This document shows positions 36,873-46,467 of a stretch of 64,000 nucleotides of DNA, piece after piece. Within the stretch, counting starts at the first letter, position 1. Each line of letters begins with the position of its first letter. A program made the position numbers and the translations under genes. The notes under the pieces are model-generated. The model made no database searches. It had not been told where the DNA came from and saw only the letters and a list, made by a program, of their open reading frames with translations. Source of the stretch: an uncultured Paracoccaceae bacterium (lineage in GTDB: Bacteria; Pseudomonadota; Alphaproteobacteria; Rhodobacterales; Rhodobacteraceae). The stretch lies in assembly GCA_947503925.1 (NCBI GenBank), contig CANNFQ010000010.1, positions 113,752 through 177,751 of the forward strand. The letters are read 5' to 3'.

Positions 36873-38192
36873 TTAACGGTAGCCTGCAGCCTCCATGGCT
36901 TCATTAGTGATAGCCTGTGCCTTTTCAAGCGCTTCTTCCACCGTCTGCTGCCCTGCGTAAGCGGCCGAGAACTCCTGGCTCACCTCGGTTGCAATGCCAG
37001 CAAATTCCGGGATCGCGACAAACTGGATACCAACGTAAGGCACTGGGTCAACGGTCGGATCGGTCGGATCAGCCGCCAGGATCGAATCCAGGGTCTTCTG
37101 GGCGAAAGGAATGTCCTTGTAGTTTGCGTTCTCATAAAGCGAGATGCGCGCACCCGGTGGAACATTGGCCCAGCCTTCGTTTTCGGCAACCAGCTCAATA
37201 TAGCCGGTCGAGGTTGCCCATTCGATGAACTCTTTGGCAGCGTCAGCTTTCTGCGTACCGGCAGGGATCGCCAGCGCCCAGGCCCAAAGCCAGTTCGACT
37301 TCTTCTCGATACCTTCGCTGTTTGGCGCAAGGGCAAAGCCCACGCTGTCAGCAACGGTTGACTCGTCCGGGTTGGTCACGAAAGATGCCGCAACAGTCGC
37401 GTCGATCCACATGCCGCATTTGCCCTGCTGGAACAGTGACAGGTTTTCATTAAACCCGTTTGTGGCATAGCCCGGAGGACCGGATTCTTCCATCATGCCA
37501 ACATAGAAATTCAGCGCCTCAGCCCATTGTGGCTGATCAAACTGGGCATTCCAGTCTTCGTCAAACCAGCGCGCACCGAAAGAGTTTGCCGTCACTGTGA
37601 TAAAGGCACCGCCCTCACCCCAGCCCGCCTTACCGCGCAGGCAGATGCCGTTGATCTCATTATCACGGTCGGTCATGGCCGCCGCAGCCTCGCGGATGAA
37701 CTGCCATGTGGGCGCATCGGGCATTTCCATCCCGGCAGCTTCCATCAGGTCAGTGCGATACATGATCATAGAGCTTTCGCCATAGAAAGGGGCCGCATAA
37801 AGCGTACCTTCATGGCTCAACCCGGCCCGCATCGCTGGCAGAATATCGTCGACATTATAGTCGTCGGAAAGATCATCCAATGGGACAAGCCAATCATTGG
37901 CGCCCCAGATGGGTGTTTCATACATGCCGATTGTCATGATGTCGAAAGCACCACCATTGGTGGTGATGTCGGTGGTGACGCGCTGGCGCAATACGTTTTC
38001 TTCCAGCGTGACCCACTCGACCGTGTGACCAGTCTTTTCGGTAAAGTCATCCGTCAGACCCTGCATGCGGATCATGTCGCCATTGTTCACTGTGGCGATT
38101 GTCAGCGTGGTTGCATGACCATCCGCCAGGGCCGCCGTGGCCGTGACAGACACCAATGCAGATGCCGCAAAAAGTGCGTTACGAAGTTTCAT
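36873..38192 (-). CDS. smoE: Polyol ABC transporter substrate-binding protein
   Basis: 439 residues from ATG 38192, with GGGAGGAG as ribosome site. Signal peptide LRNALFAASALVSVTATAALA. Extracellular solute-binding family 1: TLTIATVNNGDMIRMQGLTDDF, YAAPFYGESSMIMYRTDLMEAAG, ATSTGYIELVAENEGWANVPPG. The protein binds sorbitol or mannitol in the periplasm by comparison with SmoE. First structural gene after the LacI gene, with a strong LacI-type operator in front. Confidence 0.93.
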   Translation of the reverse strand: MKLRNALFAASALVSVTATAALADGHATTLTIATVNNGDMIRMQGLTDDFTEKTGHTVEWVTLEENVLRQRVTTDITTNGGAFDIMTIGMYETPIWGANDWLVPLDDLSDDYNVDDILPAMRAGLSHEGTLYAAPFYGESSMIMYRTDLMEAAGMEMPDAPTWQFIREAAAAMTDRDNEINGICLRGKAGWGEGGAFITVTANSFGARWFDEDWNAQFDQPQWAEALNFYVGMMEESGPPGYATNGFNENLSLFQQGKCGMWIDATVAASFVTNPDESTVADSVGFALAPNSEGIEKKSNWLWAWALAIPAGTQKADAAKEFIEWATSTGYIELVAENEGWANVPPGARISLYENANYKDIPFAQKTLDSILAADPTDPTVDPVPYVGIQFVAIPEFAGIATEVSQEFSAAYAGQQTVEEALEKAQAITNEAMEAAGYR

Positions 38193-38263
38193 CCAGTCTC
38201 CTCCCAGTATGCTTGGATTACTTGGGAACAAGATTGGGGCTGATCTGACGTAAAGTCAATAAA

Positions 38264-38285
38264 AAATTTTACTCGCGTAAAATTT
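38264..38285. promoter_or_regulatory. LacI-family operator in front of smoE
   Basis: AAATTTTAC (38264-38272), centre TCGC, GTAAAATTT (38277-38285): perfect 9-bp arms around a CG-containing centre, the LacI/GalR operator format. On the - strand a TTGACT -35-like hexamer (38254-38259) follows directly, so the site could block the smoE promoter. The site lies between the lacI stop and the smoE start. Confidence 0.82.
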
Positions 38286-38289
38286 GAGG

Positions 38290-39321
38290 TCAAGCAGAGG
38301 CGCGCAGTATAAGCTTTGCTGGGTATAAAACCTCATCCCGACCGGCGCCGCGGACCTCAGAATCCATCGCGCGCATCAGGGCTTCGACACTTTCGCTGGA
38401 CACCGAATCGTAATCATGGGCAGCTGTTGTCAGTGATGGGCAGGTAAATCGGGAATAGGGATGGTCATCATGTGACGCCACGCGCAACGCACAACCGGCA
38501 CCACTGCCAACCCGCAAACCCTTTTCATAGCAGGCAGACAGAAATCCAATGGCAAGGCGATCATTACTGCACAACACCGTGTCACCAGTCAGGATCTGGT
38601 TCTCGATGGCCCATAGGCCGCCCAGCCGCCCGATCTCTTCAAAGCCCCAGCCTTCGCCCGGTATCTGCACAAATTTCGGCTCATGACCCAGCTGTGTCAT
38701 GATATCAATATAGGCCTGACGACGTTTGTTGGCATTCGGGTTGGCCGGGGTCTTCATCTCAAAAAAACATGGGGGCTGGCCAGAACGACATAGGTAAGTG
38801 ACCGTCTGAGCAACAAAGCTATAATTGTCGGACCCAACGAAATAATCGCCCAAACCCTCTAAATTACTATCAAAAAGGACGGTTGGCACATCACGGCAGA
38901 ACGCCGCCAGCACCTTTTTATCGGTCGCCCGGCCCAGCGGGGCGATCAATACACCCGCCGGTTTCAGCAGGCGCAGGTTATCCAAAATCTCTGATTCCAG
39001 TTCCGGTTCACCATGTGACCCGAACAGGGTTGGCGCATATCCTGCATCCATGCAGCGCCGTTCGATATTCCGGGCAATCTCGGCAAAAAACGGATCAGCC
39101 AGATTGGGCACAACAACGCCGATGGTTTTTGTCAGCTTGCGGTTTTGATTAACCGCATAGAAATTCGGCCGGTAATCATATTCCTCCAGCGCCGCCTCGA
39201 TCTTGCCACGGGTGGATTTGCGCACGCTGCTGGGGTCGTGGAAATATTTGGAAACCGTCGGGCGCGAGATTCCGCTAACCTCCGCAAACTCTTCCATATT
39301 CTTGATTTTACGTTCACCCAT
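38290..39321 (-). CDS. LacI-family regulator of the polyol locus
   Basis: 343 residues from ATG 39321. The N-terminal HTH is MEEFAEVSGISRPTVSKYFH and the hinge RGKIEAALEEYDYRPNFYA. The periplasmic-binding-like sensor domain includes IGVVVPNLADPFFAEIARN. Located between the divergent gatZ gene and smoE and transcribed toward smoE. It probably represses smoEFGK-mtlK, and perhaps gatZ, in the absence of polyol or its product. Confidence 0.92.
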   Translation of the reverse strand: MGERKIKNMEEFAEVSGISRPTVSKYFHDPSSVRKSTRGKIEAALEEYDYRPNFYAVNQNRKLTKTIGVVVPNLADPFFAEIARNIERRCMDAGYAPTLFGSHGEPELESEILDNLRLLKPAGVLIAPLGRATDKKVLAAFCRDVPTVLFDSNLEGLGDYFVGSDNYSFVAQTVTYLCRSGQPPCFFEMKTPANPNANKRRQAYIDIMTQLGHEPKFVQIPGEGWGFEEIGRLGGLWAIENQILTGDTVLCSNDRLAIGFLSACYEKGLRVGSGAGCALRVASHDDHPYSRFTCPSLTTAAHDYDSVSSESVEALMRAMDSEVRGAGRDEVLYPAKLILRASA

Positions 39322-39491
39322 GCGGTACCTACTTGATCGTTTCTGCGCCCCCGTGTCACCTTGCCATCGCAAAGCAAATTACGCCACTGGGGTACTACTC
39401 AAATCTTTACGCGCGATATGTTTCAATCGACTGTAGGCAAGCCAATCGGCTGTGGTCAACACCAAAGACAATGATAAATAAAGGAAGCAAT

Positions 39492-40745
39492 ATGGCCCTT
39501 GTCCACGATCTGATCACCCAAAACCGGACCGGCACTGCCATTGGCCTCCCCTGCTTTTGCACCGCAAATGAACAGGTGCTGCGCGCGGTACTAGCCTATG
39601 CATCTACCCATAATTTCCCCGCTGTGATCGAGGCGACATGCAATCAGGTTAATCAGGATAGCGGCTATACCGGCATGACCCCTGCTGATTTCGTGGGCTG
39701 GTTGAAAGGCATGGCGCAAGATGCCGGAATACCAATGGAAAGCCTGATCCTTGGCGGCGACCACCTTGGGCCCAACCCGTGGAAATCCGAACCACTGGAT
39801 CAGGCGATGACCAAGGCGCGCGAGATGGTGAAGCACTATGTCAGCGCCGGTTTCACCAAGATCCATCTTGATGCCAGTATGGCCTGCGGCGGCGAACCCA
39901 ACCCCAGCTTCGCACAGATCGCAGAACGGGCCGCTGACCTTTGCGCCGTGGCCGAAACCCACGCGCCCGATCCCGCAAAACTGGTCTATATCATCGGAAC
40001 AGAGGTGCCGATCCCAGGTGGCGAAACCGAAGAACCTGCCGCGCTCGACGTCACCTCCCCCGCCCGTCTGGCCGACACGATCAGCACGCATGCCGACGCC
40101 TTCGCCGCGCGTGGACTGAACGATGCGTGGGCGCGCGTGGTGTCAGTCGTCACGCAGCCCGGCGTTGATTTCGGACACAGCTCCATCTACCCCTTCATCC
40201 CCGAAAAGGCGCTACCGCTCAGTACCGCGATCCTGGATCAGGACGGGCTGACATTCGAAGCACACTCAACCGACTACCAATCCACCGCAGCCCTCGCCGA
40301 TCTGGTCAAACAGCATTTCTTTTTCCTCAAGGTCGGCCCCGAACTGACCTTCCGGTTCCGCGAAGCCGTCTGGGCACTCGCCGATCTTGAACAACGGGCC
40401 TGCGCCAACCCTTCAAACATCCGCGACGTGCTGGACCAGCAGATGACGCAAAACCCCGGCAACTGGCAGGACTATTACCACGGCACCCAGTCAGAGATCG
40501 CAACACAACGCATCTACAGCTATAGCGACCGGATCAGATATTACTGGAACGACCCAAAGGTCGGCGGGGCGCTCAAAACCCTTATCCAGAACCTGCAACA
40601 CACCGCGATCCCGGAAACCATGGTCTCACAAACCTTCTTGGGGCTGGAATTCGGCGACATCCCGACTGATCCTAACGAGCTGATCCAGTCACATATCACC
40701 CGCTGCATCGGCCGCTACTATCAGGCGGCGGGCTTCACGCCGTAG
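39492..40745 (+). CDS. Tagatose-1,6-bisphosphate aldolase GatZ/KbaZ-like protein
   Basis: 417 residues from ATG 39492 (AAAGGAAG upstream); an earlier in-frame ATG at 39333 lacks a ribosome site and overlaps the promoter region. GatZ/KbaZ family: FPAVIEATCNQVNQDSGYTGM, LGGDHLGPNPW, FTKIHLDASMACGGEP, VYIIGTEVPIPGG, HFFFLKVGPELTFR, RIYSYSDRIRYYW. In enterobacteria this is the chaperone-like non-catalytic partner of the aldolase GatY/KbaY; no gatY is near, so it may act alone in polyol/ketose phosphate cleavage. Its 3' end overlaps the sitD gene by 11 bases tail to tail. Confidence 0.9.
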   Translation: MALVHDLITQNRTGTAIGLPCFCTANEQVLRAVLAYASTHNFPAVIEATCNQVNQDSGYTGMTPADFVGWLKGMAQDAGIPMESLILGGDHLGPNPWKSEPLDQAMTKAREMVKHYVSAGFTKIHLDASMACGGEPNPSFAQIAERAADLCAVAETHAPDPAKLVYIIGTEVPIPGGETEEPAALDVTSPARLADTISTHADAFAARGLNDAWARVVSVVTQPGVDFGHSSIYPFIPEKALPLSTAILDQDGLTFEAHSTDYQSTAALADLVKQHFFFLKVGPELTFRFREAVWALADLEQRACANPSNIRDVLDQQMTQNPGNWQDYYHGTQSEIATQRIYSYSDRIRYYWNDPKVGGALKTLIQNLQHTAIPETMVSQTFLGLEFGDIPTDPNELIQSHITRCIGRYYQAAGFTP

Positions 40746-41559
40746 CCCGCGCGCGCAGGTTCGCCCGCACAAAGGCCGCAATAAACACCAGTGTCAGGAT
40801 CAGGATCACGGTCGGCGCGGGCGCGCTGTCGATAAAGAAACTCAGGTAGACGCCCAGAAACCCCGATACCGCCGTGACGCCCACCGCAATCAGCAACATC
40901 AACGCAAAACGGCGGGTGACCAGAAACGCAATCGCCCCCGGTGCGATCAGCAGGCCAATCGACAGGATGATGCCCACGGCCGACAGGGTCGCCACGATGG
41001 TCAGGGATATCAGCGACAGCAATCCGTAATGCAGCCAGCGCACAGGCAAGCCCACGGCCTGCGCCTGGATCGGATCAAAGGCATGCAACATCAGATCGCG
41101 CCGCTTGGCCAGCACCACAAGGGCCACAAACCCCGCAATCACCCCGGCGGTCCACAGATCGGCCCCCGACACACCCAGCATATTGCCAAACAGGATGTGA
41201 TCCAGATGCACATCGGTGCTGATCTTGGTGTAAAGCACGATGCCAAAGCCAAACATCCCCGAAAACACGATCCCCATGACGGTATCTTGCTTCACGCGGC
41301 TGTTCTCAGCCAGAAACCCGGTCGCCAGCGCACAGATCATGCCCGCGCAAAACGCCCCGATGATCAGCGGGATGTTCAGCAGATAGGCGACAACGACGCC
41401 CGGCAACACCGCATGGCTGATCGCGTCGCCCATCAGCGACCAGCCTTTCAGCACCAGATAGCAGGATAGCAGGCTGGTCGGCACGGCGATGACCAGCATC
41501 ATCAGAAAGGCATTATTCATGAACGCGAACTGGAATGGGAACAGCAAGCTTTCCATCAT
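40735..41559 (-). CDS. sitD: Manganese (metal) ABC transporter permease SitD-like
   Basis: 274 residues from ATG 41559, which overlaps the sitC stop (ATGA); the 98-codon upstream extension runs through sitC and is rejected. ABC-3 type permease with eight to nine hydrophobic segments: LKGWSLMGDAISHAVLPGVV, AGMICALATGFLAENSRVKQDT, LSAVGIILSIGLLIAPGAIAF. Second of two permeases in sitABCD. Confidence 0.9.
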   Translation of the reverse strand: MMESLLFPFQFAFMNNAFLMMLVIAVPTSLLSCYLVLKGWSLMGDAISHAVLPGVVVAYLLNIPLIIGAFCAGMICALATGFLAENSRVKQDTVMGIVFSGMFGFGIVLYTKISTDVHLDHILFGNMLGVSGADLWTAGVIAGFVALVVLAKRRDLMLHAFDPIQAQAVGLPVRWLHYGLLSLISLTIVATLSAVGIILSIGLLIAPGAIAFLVTRRFALMLLIAVGVTAVSGFLGVYLSFFIDSAPAPTVILILTLVFIAAFVRANLRARATA

Positions 41560-42413
41560 CCACGCTCCAACGCCATTGCGGCCTTGCGGCGGGCGGCAAG
41601 ATATCCGTGCTTTGGCGCGAAGAAGAACGCGGTCAGAAACACCAGCGTCTGCAAGCTCACGATCAAACCACCCGTGGCCCCATCCAGAAAATAGCTCAGA
41701 TAAGCGCCGATAAAACTGGTCCCCGCCCCAATCGCCACGCTCAGCATCAACAGACGCGGAAACCGGTCCGTCAGCAGATAGGCCGTCGCCCCCGGGGTCA
41801 CCACCATCGCGATCACCAAAAACGCGCCGACCGTTTGCAACGCCGCGACACATGACGCCGATAGCAAGGTAAAAAACACAACGCGCAGCACATCCGGGCG
41901 CAACCCGATGGACCGCGCGTGGTTTTCGTCAAAGAACGTCACCATCAGGTCTTTCCACTTGGCCAGCAGCACGGCCAACGTCACGAAACCGATAATCGCC
42001 AGTTGCAGCGTATCAGCAGGCGTAATCGCCAGAATATTGCCCATCGTGATCGTCTGCACGCTGACCGATGTCGGCGACAGCGACACCATGAACAGGCCCA
42101 GCCCAAAGAAAGAGGTAAAGATCAGGCCGATGATCGTATCCTCTTTCAGCCCCGACCGCTGGTTCAAAAACAGCATCGCGCCAGCCGCCAGCCCGCCGGC
42201 GGCGAATGCCCCTAACGCAAATGGCAGACCCAGCATGTAGGCACCAGCCACCCCCGGTACGATGGAATGGCTCAGCGCGTCACCGATCAGCGACCAGCCT
42301 TTCAGCATCAGATAAGCGGACAGGAATGCGCAGACACCACCGACCAAGGCACTGACCCACATCGCATTGAACATGTAGTTATAGGCGAAAGGTTCCAGCA
42401 GCGTGGCGATCAT
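41556..42413 (-). CDS. sitC: Manganese (metal) ABC transporter permease SitC-like
   Basis: 285 residues of the ABC-3 family with the same motifs as its neighbour: [59 protein letters not shown]. Paralogue of sitD, presumably forming a heterodimeric channel. ATGA overlaps on both sides (42410-42413, 41556-41559). Confidence 0.92.
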   Translation of the reverse strand: MIATLLEPFAYNYMFNAMWVSALVGGVCAFLSAYLMLKGWSLIGDALSHSIVPGVAGAYMLGLPFALGAFAAGGLAAGAMLFLNQRSGLKEDTIIGLIFTSFFGLGLFMVSLSPTSVSVQTITMGNILAITPADTLQLAIIGFVTLAVLLAKWKDLMVTFFDENHARSIGLRPDVLRVVFFTLLSASCVAALQTVGAFLVIAMVVTPGATAYLLTDRFPRLLMLSVAIGAGTSFIGAYLSYFLDGATGGLIVSLQTLVFLTAFFFAPKHGYLAARRKAAMALERG

Positions 42414-43252
42414 TTACTTGCCTCATCGCCATAAACGACAAAGGGGCGTTCATCATCGGTGATGACCCGGATTTCGCGACTGTCATCATCGTCATGCAGG
42501 TCGGCACCACCCAACACGAAATGGCGCAGCACACCACCAAAGGCATGTTCCAGATTTTCGCGGGTGAACACGGTTTCCGTCAGGCCATAGGCCAGCACGG
42601 TTTCCTTCACCAACACCGTGCGATCACAAAATTCAGGGACAGAGCCGAGGTTATGTGTCGACACCAGCATCACCCGCCCCTCGTCCCGCATTTCGCGCAA
42701 CAGGGCGATGATCGCCTCTTCGGTCTGCACATCCACCCCGGTAAAGGGTTCGTCCAGTAAGATCACCTGCCCCTCTTGCGCCAGCGCACGGGCCAGGAAC
42801 ACTCGCTTGCGCTGACCGCCGGACAATTCACCGATCTGGCGATACCGGTAATCGACCATATTCACCCGGCCTAGCGCTGCGGTCACCGCATCATGATCGG
42901 CCTGCGCCGGGCGGCGGAAAAATCCCATATGGCCATAACGGCCCATCATCACCACGTCTTCGACCAGTACGGGGAAGGTCCAGTCGACCTCCTCCGATTG
43001 CGGAACATAGGCCACGATATTGCGGCGTAGGGCCTCTTTCACCGTCAGGCCCATCACCTCAATTTCGCCCCTCGCGGCGGGGATAAAGCCCATGATGGCC
43101 TTGAACAGGGTCGATTTTCCTGCACCGTTGACGCCCACAAGACCGGTAATGGTGCCGGTCGGTATTTCAAAACCGGCATCGCGCAGGGCGGTGTGACCAT
43201 TGCGATAGGTCACGGTCACGTCGCGGGCGACGATGCCTTGGGTTTCGGTCAC
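42410..43252 (-). CDS. sitB: Manganese (metal) ABC transporter ATP-binding protein SitB-like
   Basis: 280 residues: Walker [15 protein letters not shown], signature [15 protein letters not shown], Walker [13 protein letters not shown], switch STHNLGSV. C-terminal ~40 residues are unusually acidic and polar ([13 protein letters not shown]), longer than the core domain. Second gene of sitABCD; start overlaps the sitA stop. Confidence 0.92.
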   Translation of the reverse strand: MTETQGIVARDVTVTYRNGHTALRDAGFEIPTGTITGLVGVNGAGKSTLFKAIMGFIPAARGEIEVMGLTVKEALRRNIVAYVPQSEEVDWTFPVLVEDVVMMGRYGHMGFFRRPAQADHDAVTAALGRVNMVDYRYRQIGELSGGQRKRVFLARALAQEGQVILLDEPFTGVDVQTEEAIIALLREMRDEGRVMLVSTHNLGSVPEFCDRTVLVKETVLAYGLTETVFTRENLEHAFGGVLRHFVLGGADLHDDDDSREIRVITDDERPFVVYGDEASK

Positions 43253-44139
43253 TTGGTCAATCCTTCTGCAATGGTTTCGGTCGTCACACGCAGCAGGTCC
43301 AGATAGGTGGGCACCGGGCCATCCGCCTCTGTCAGGCTGTCCACATACAACACCCCACCATATGCCGCATCTGTTTCACGGGCCACCTGCTCTGCCGGGG
43401 CTTGCGACACGGTGCTTTCACAGAAAACCGCCGGGATGTTGTTGGCGCGGACACCGTCAATCACCTTGCGCACCTGCTGCGGCGTGCCCTGGGCATCCGC
43501 ATTGATCGGCCACAGATACAGCTCCTGCATCTCGAAATCGCGGACGAGGTAGCTAAATGCACCCTCGCAGGACACCAGCCAGCGCTGCTCGGCCGGGACA
43601 GCCAGAATGGTATCGCGCAACGGGGCAATCGCTGCGGTGATCTCGGCCTTATAGGCCGCTGCGTTGGCGCGGTAGACCTCTGCATTGTCAGGATCATGCG
43701 CGATGAAGGCGTCGCGAATGTTGTCGACATAGATCAGCGCGCCGGACAGGCTCATCCAGGCATGGGGGTTCGGCTTTCCGTCATATTCACCTTCGGTGAT
43801 GCTGACCGGGTCAATGCCGTCGGTCAGGGTGACACTTGGCACGTCCGACAGGTTGGAAAAGAACTGCTCAAACCACAATTCCAGGTTCAGCCCGTTCCAC
43901 AGGATCAAATCCGCATCATGGGCGCGAATGATGTCGCGGGGGGTTGGCTGATAGCCATGAATTTCGGCACCCGCCTTGGTAATGCTTTCCACCACGGCAA
44001 CGTCACCCGCTACATTGCGGGCCATATCGGCAATCACGGTAAAGGTCGTGACGGCCTTGAACTTATCATCGTCCGCAGCAGCACCATTTGCCAAACCGGC
44101 GGCACAGATCAAAGCAAGAAGCGTTTTTGTCAATCTCAT
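43249..44139 (-). CDS. sitA: Manganese (metal) ABC transporter substrate-binding protein SitA-like
   Basis: 296 residues from ATG 44139 with GAAAGG upstream. Signal peptide [17 protein letters not shown]. Cluster A-I metal-binding family: [12 protein letters not shown] gives the first His (the Mn/Fe-type HxYxPTP pattern), NPHAWMSLS the second, and [11 protein letters not shown] the Glu ligand. No His-rich loop, which argues against a zinc (ZnuA) protein. The upstream region contains a Fur/Mur-like palindrome. Confidence 0.92.
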   Translation of the reverse strand: MRLTKTLLALICAAGLANGAAADDDKFKAVTTFTVIADMARNVAGDVAVVESITKAGAEIHGYQPTPRDIIRAHDADLILWNGLNLELWFEQFFSNLSDVPSVTLTDGIDPVSITEGEYDGKPNPHAWMSLSGALIYVDNIRDAFIAHDPDNAEVYRANAAAYKAEITAAIAPLRDTILAVPAEQRWLVSCEGAFSYLVRDFEMQELYLWPINADAQGTPQQVRKVIDGVRANNIPAVFCESTVSQAPAEQVARETDAAYGGVLYVDSLTEADGPVPTYLDLLRVTTETIAEGLTK

Positions 44140-44186
44140 CACAAGAAACCTTTCATCAGGATGCAGTTTCATCCGTGACTTGCATA

Positions 44187-44201
44187 TGAGAATTATTCTC
44201 A
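44187..44201. promoter_or_regulatory. Fur/Mur-type palindrome upstream of sitA
   Basis: TGAGAATTATTCTCA is a perfect 7-1-7 palindrome 48 bases upstream of the sitA start. It matches the Fur-family site pattern; in Rhodobacterales sit operons are controlled by the Fur homologue Mur, which responds to manganese. Confidence 0.85.
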
Positions 44202-44309
44202 ACAGTAAATGCTGTTGATAATAATTCGCAATAAATCGCTAAAAGTTAACATAACTGTAAGAATTGGACCGTGCGCACCGTTAAACAGCGATTTTCGGCA
44301 AAAGGGGTC

Positions 44310-44351
44310 CGACGTTTTGCCGACGCTGCGCCGACGCTTTGCCGGCCGACG
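44310..44351. repeat. 11-bp imperfect tandem repeats upstream of sitABCD
   Basis: Three head-to-tail units CGACGTTTTGC (44310-44320), CGACGCTGCGC (44321-44331), CGACGCTTTGC (44332-44342), followed by a partial CGGCCGACG. The period, close to one helical turn, puts equivalent bases on the same DNA face. Confidence 0.75.
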
Positions 44352-44444
44352 ATTCTGGCCCCTCCCCCCTGTATTAACTGATGATTCGGTGAAATCAGGG
44401 AAAAGCGGATCAGGGCCACTGTTGCGCACCCCACCGAACGTTGC

Positions 44445-45242
44445 CTAACCCCCGGCCTTGCGCGCCCGGATATCGGCAGCAATAGCGCGGGTAATCCGGA
44501 TCAGCTCTGCCTGATTGGCGGCAAAATCCAGCGGTTCGGCCAGATAGGTACGCAGCTTTCCGACTTCTTCGGCAAACCCTGCTCCATCCGGGATCTGCCG
44601 GAAATCGCGTGACAGGATCGTCTGCGTCGATCCCAGCCTCAGATGCTCTGACAGGACCAGCTCTGCTGGCAAGCGCCCATGGCCCAGCCGGGCGATGCCG
44701 CCAAAACCGAAATGGACATCATGCATCCGCAGAACATGTGCCGCATGCTCAATCACCCCATCAGCCACAAGCTCAAACATGAAATCAAGGCCAAACCCAA
44801 GATGTAAGTCATTCAAACCCAACAAAATATCATCGACGCCGTCAAGCGCCGCAATCGCAGGCAACCGGGCCAGCGCAGCGGGTGTTTCCGCCAGATAGGT
44901 GACCGGAACCCGGCCATCGACAATATCACGAAACCTCGCCACCTCATCAGGATGGGTGAACATCGGCAGCATCAACCGATCAGCACCACAGGCGATCACG
45001 GCGTCCACCTCGGTGCAGGTACCATCAAATAGCGGGTTCACCCGGACCATCAATTCAGCTGTTGAAAGCGCGCTGCGTATCGCGGCGACGTCATCCAGCG
45101 TATGGCGCGAAATGACCGTGTTCATATTCGGCTGGCGGGCTTCTTTGCCGTTAATTTCAAGGTCAACCATCACACAGTCAACGCCAGCCGCCTCGACCGC
45201 TGCCGCACGTTCGGGGTCCACCTCGATGTAGATGAATTTCAT
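44445..45242 (-). CDS. HpcH/HpaI aldolase family protein
   Basis: 265 residues from ATG 45242, two bases from the stop of the PLP decarboxylase gene. TIM-barrel aldolase/citrate lyase beta-like: FIYIEVDPERAAAVEAAGVD, VMVDLEINGKEARQPNMNT, RLMLPMFTHPDEVARFRD, ILLGLNDLHLGFG, FGFGGIARLGHG. These enzymes make or break C-C bonds using pyruvate or acyl-CoA-type donors with a divalent metal. It ends a tightly overlapping run with a decarboxylase, an aminotransferase and an FAD enzyme inside a polysaccharide cluster. The substrate is unknown. Confidence 0.85.
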   Translation of the reverse strand: MKFIYIEVDPERAAAVEAAGVDCVMVDLEINGKEARQPNMNTVISRHTLDDVAAIRSALSTAELMVRVNPLFDGTCTEVDAVIACGADRLMLPMFTHPDEVARFRDIVDGRVPVTYLAETPAALARLPAIAALDGVDDILLGLNDLHLGFGLDFMFELVADGVIEHAAHVLRMHDVHFGFGGIARLGHGRLPAELVLSEHLRLGSTQTILSRDFRQIPDGAGFAEEVGKLRTYLAEPLDFAANQAELIRITRAIAADIRARKAGG

Positions 45243-45243
45243 A

Positions 45244-46467
45244 TCAGTCAAACCTGAAATTCTGAAAAACCTCATACATACTCTGCCGCGCCTTGATCAG
45301 CCGTAAGTCACTGCCATCACGCAATAAAACCGGATTTGCAGGCAGGATAAACGGCGGGCGCATCACCACGGAATAGGACCCGACATTATCATAGCAAACA
45401 AAATCATCGACCCGCAGGGGGGCTTGTACAGCCTCGGACAGGATATCTTTTTCGATGCAGGTATAACCCACAATATCAAAAACGTGCCCATCATCCGCAC
45501 GCGGCGCCTGCAACACTGGCGTCACCGGCAGATTACGTGATCGGGCGGTCGGGCTGATGTCAAAACCACTGCCCGCAACGGTCGCAAAATTGCGCCCTCT
45601 GACCGATTTGGTCGATACAATCTGGGTGTAGAACTGCTGCGTATCCGCCACCAATGCGGTGCCGGGTTCCAGGAACAGCGCAGGCAATTTTCCACGCCCT
45701 GCCAATCCCTGAGATAATCGCGCACCAATCAATGCGCCATAATCGGCAAAGCTGGCAGGCGGTGATGCAAAGGACTGGCGCAGGCTTTCGGGCATATTGC
45801 TGAAGTAGCCACCGCCGATATTCAGAATATCGGGCAGCGTATCGGGAAATAACCGGTTCACCAGGTCAATCAAACGGTCCGCCCGACGGCCGAAACTCTC
45901 CAGATCACGGTCAGGGAAATGGCAATGCAGCCCTTTTAAAACAACAGCTTGCAGCTGTGCTATCCCATCCAGCATCGCCGTAAATTCCGGCCCATCCACA
46001 TCGACCCCAAAGCGCGAGATATCATCATCATTCAAAGCGAAATTGCAGCGCAGAACGACATTGATCGGCCCTTCCGCCCCCGGCACAATATCGCGCAACA
46101 TCGCCAGATCGCGCGCGCTATCAAGGTTCAGCGTCGCCCCAGACAGGGCGGCATCCTTGAAAGCCGCAGCCCCCTTGTAAGGCCCGTTGAATATGATCCG
46201 CGGCCCCGGCACACCCAGCCGCCGCGCCAGTTCATATTCCATAGATGAAACGACCTCGGCAAAACCGCCAAGGCTATGCACGATTTGGCAAAGCTGCGGG
46301 GTGTAATTCGTCTTGTAGGAATAGCCGATATTGACGTCCGGGTAATGATCCTGGAACGCACCCATCAAAGCCTTGAAATTATGACGAAAACGGTCCGCAT
46401 CCAGTATAAAGAATGACCGCCCGTGTTCTGACGCCATCGCCTGTGCAGCCGCCCAATCCAGTGTCAT
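45244..46467 (-). CDS. PLP-dependent fold-III decarboxylase (ornithine/DAP/arginine decarboxylase-like)
   Basis: 407 residues. The expected catalytic parts are all visible: PLP Lys in IGYSYKTNYTPQ, glycine-rich phosphate site DILNIGGGYFSN, LEPGTALVADTQQFY, and the C-terminal GYTCIEKDIL with the active-site Cys, then CYDNVGSYSVVM. This is the alanine-racemase/ornithine-decarboxylase fold. It should decarboxylate an amino acid or an amino-acid-bearing intermediate, but it is not a close match to LysA by eye (lacks the EPGR pattern). ATGA overlap with the sugar transferase gene. Confidence 0.88.
   Translation of the reverse strand: MTLDWAAAQAMASEHGRSFFILDADRFRHNFKALMGAFQDHYPDVNIGYSYKTNYTPQLCQIVHSLGGFAEVVSSMEYELARRLGVPGPRIIFNGPYKGAAAFKDAALSGATLNLDSARDLAMLRDIVPGAEGPINVVLRCNFALNDDDISRFGVDVDGPEFTAMLDGIAQLQAVVLKGLHCHFPDRDLESFGRRADRLIDLVNRLFPDTLPDILNIGGGYFSNMPESLRQSFASPPASFADYGALIGARLSQGLAGRGKLPALFLEPGTALVADTQQFYTQIVSTKSVRGRNFATVAGSGFDISPTARSRNLPVTPVLQAPRADDGHVFDIVGYTCIEKDILSEAVQAPLRVDDFVCYDNVGSYSVVMRPPFILPANPVLLRDGSDLRLIKARQSMYEVFQNFRFD

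Larger units (their letters stand above)
44140..44444. other. 305-bp region without a gene, upstream of sitABCD
   Basis: Holds the sitA ribosome site, a Fur/Mur-like palindrome (44187-44201), an overlapping inverted repeat AACAG-N6-CTGTT (44201-44216), and an 11-bp tandem repeat array (44310-44351). Open frames in both directions here are short, without ribosome sites or family resemblance. It also receives the 3' end of the HpcH aldolase transcript, though no convincing terminator is visible. Confidence 0.7.

Noticed and set aside
44310..44351. CRISPR-like array
   Set aside because: Units are 11 bp, head to tail with no spacers, so this is a tandem repeat, not CRISPR. No cas gene is present anywhere in the window.
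44199..44429. Short open frames on both strands in the sit upstream region
   Set aside because: They cover a Fur/Mur palindrome and an 11-bp repeat array, lack ribosome sites and resemble no family.
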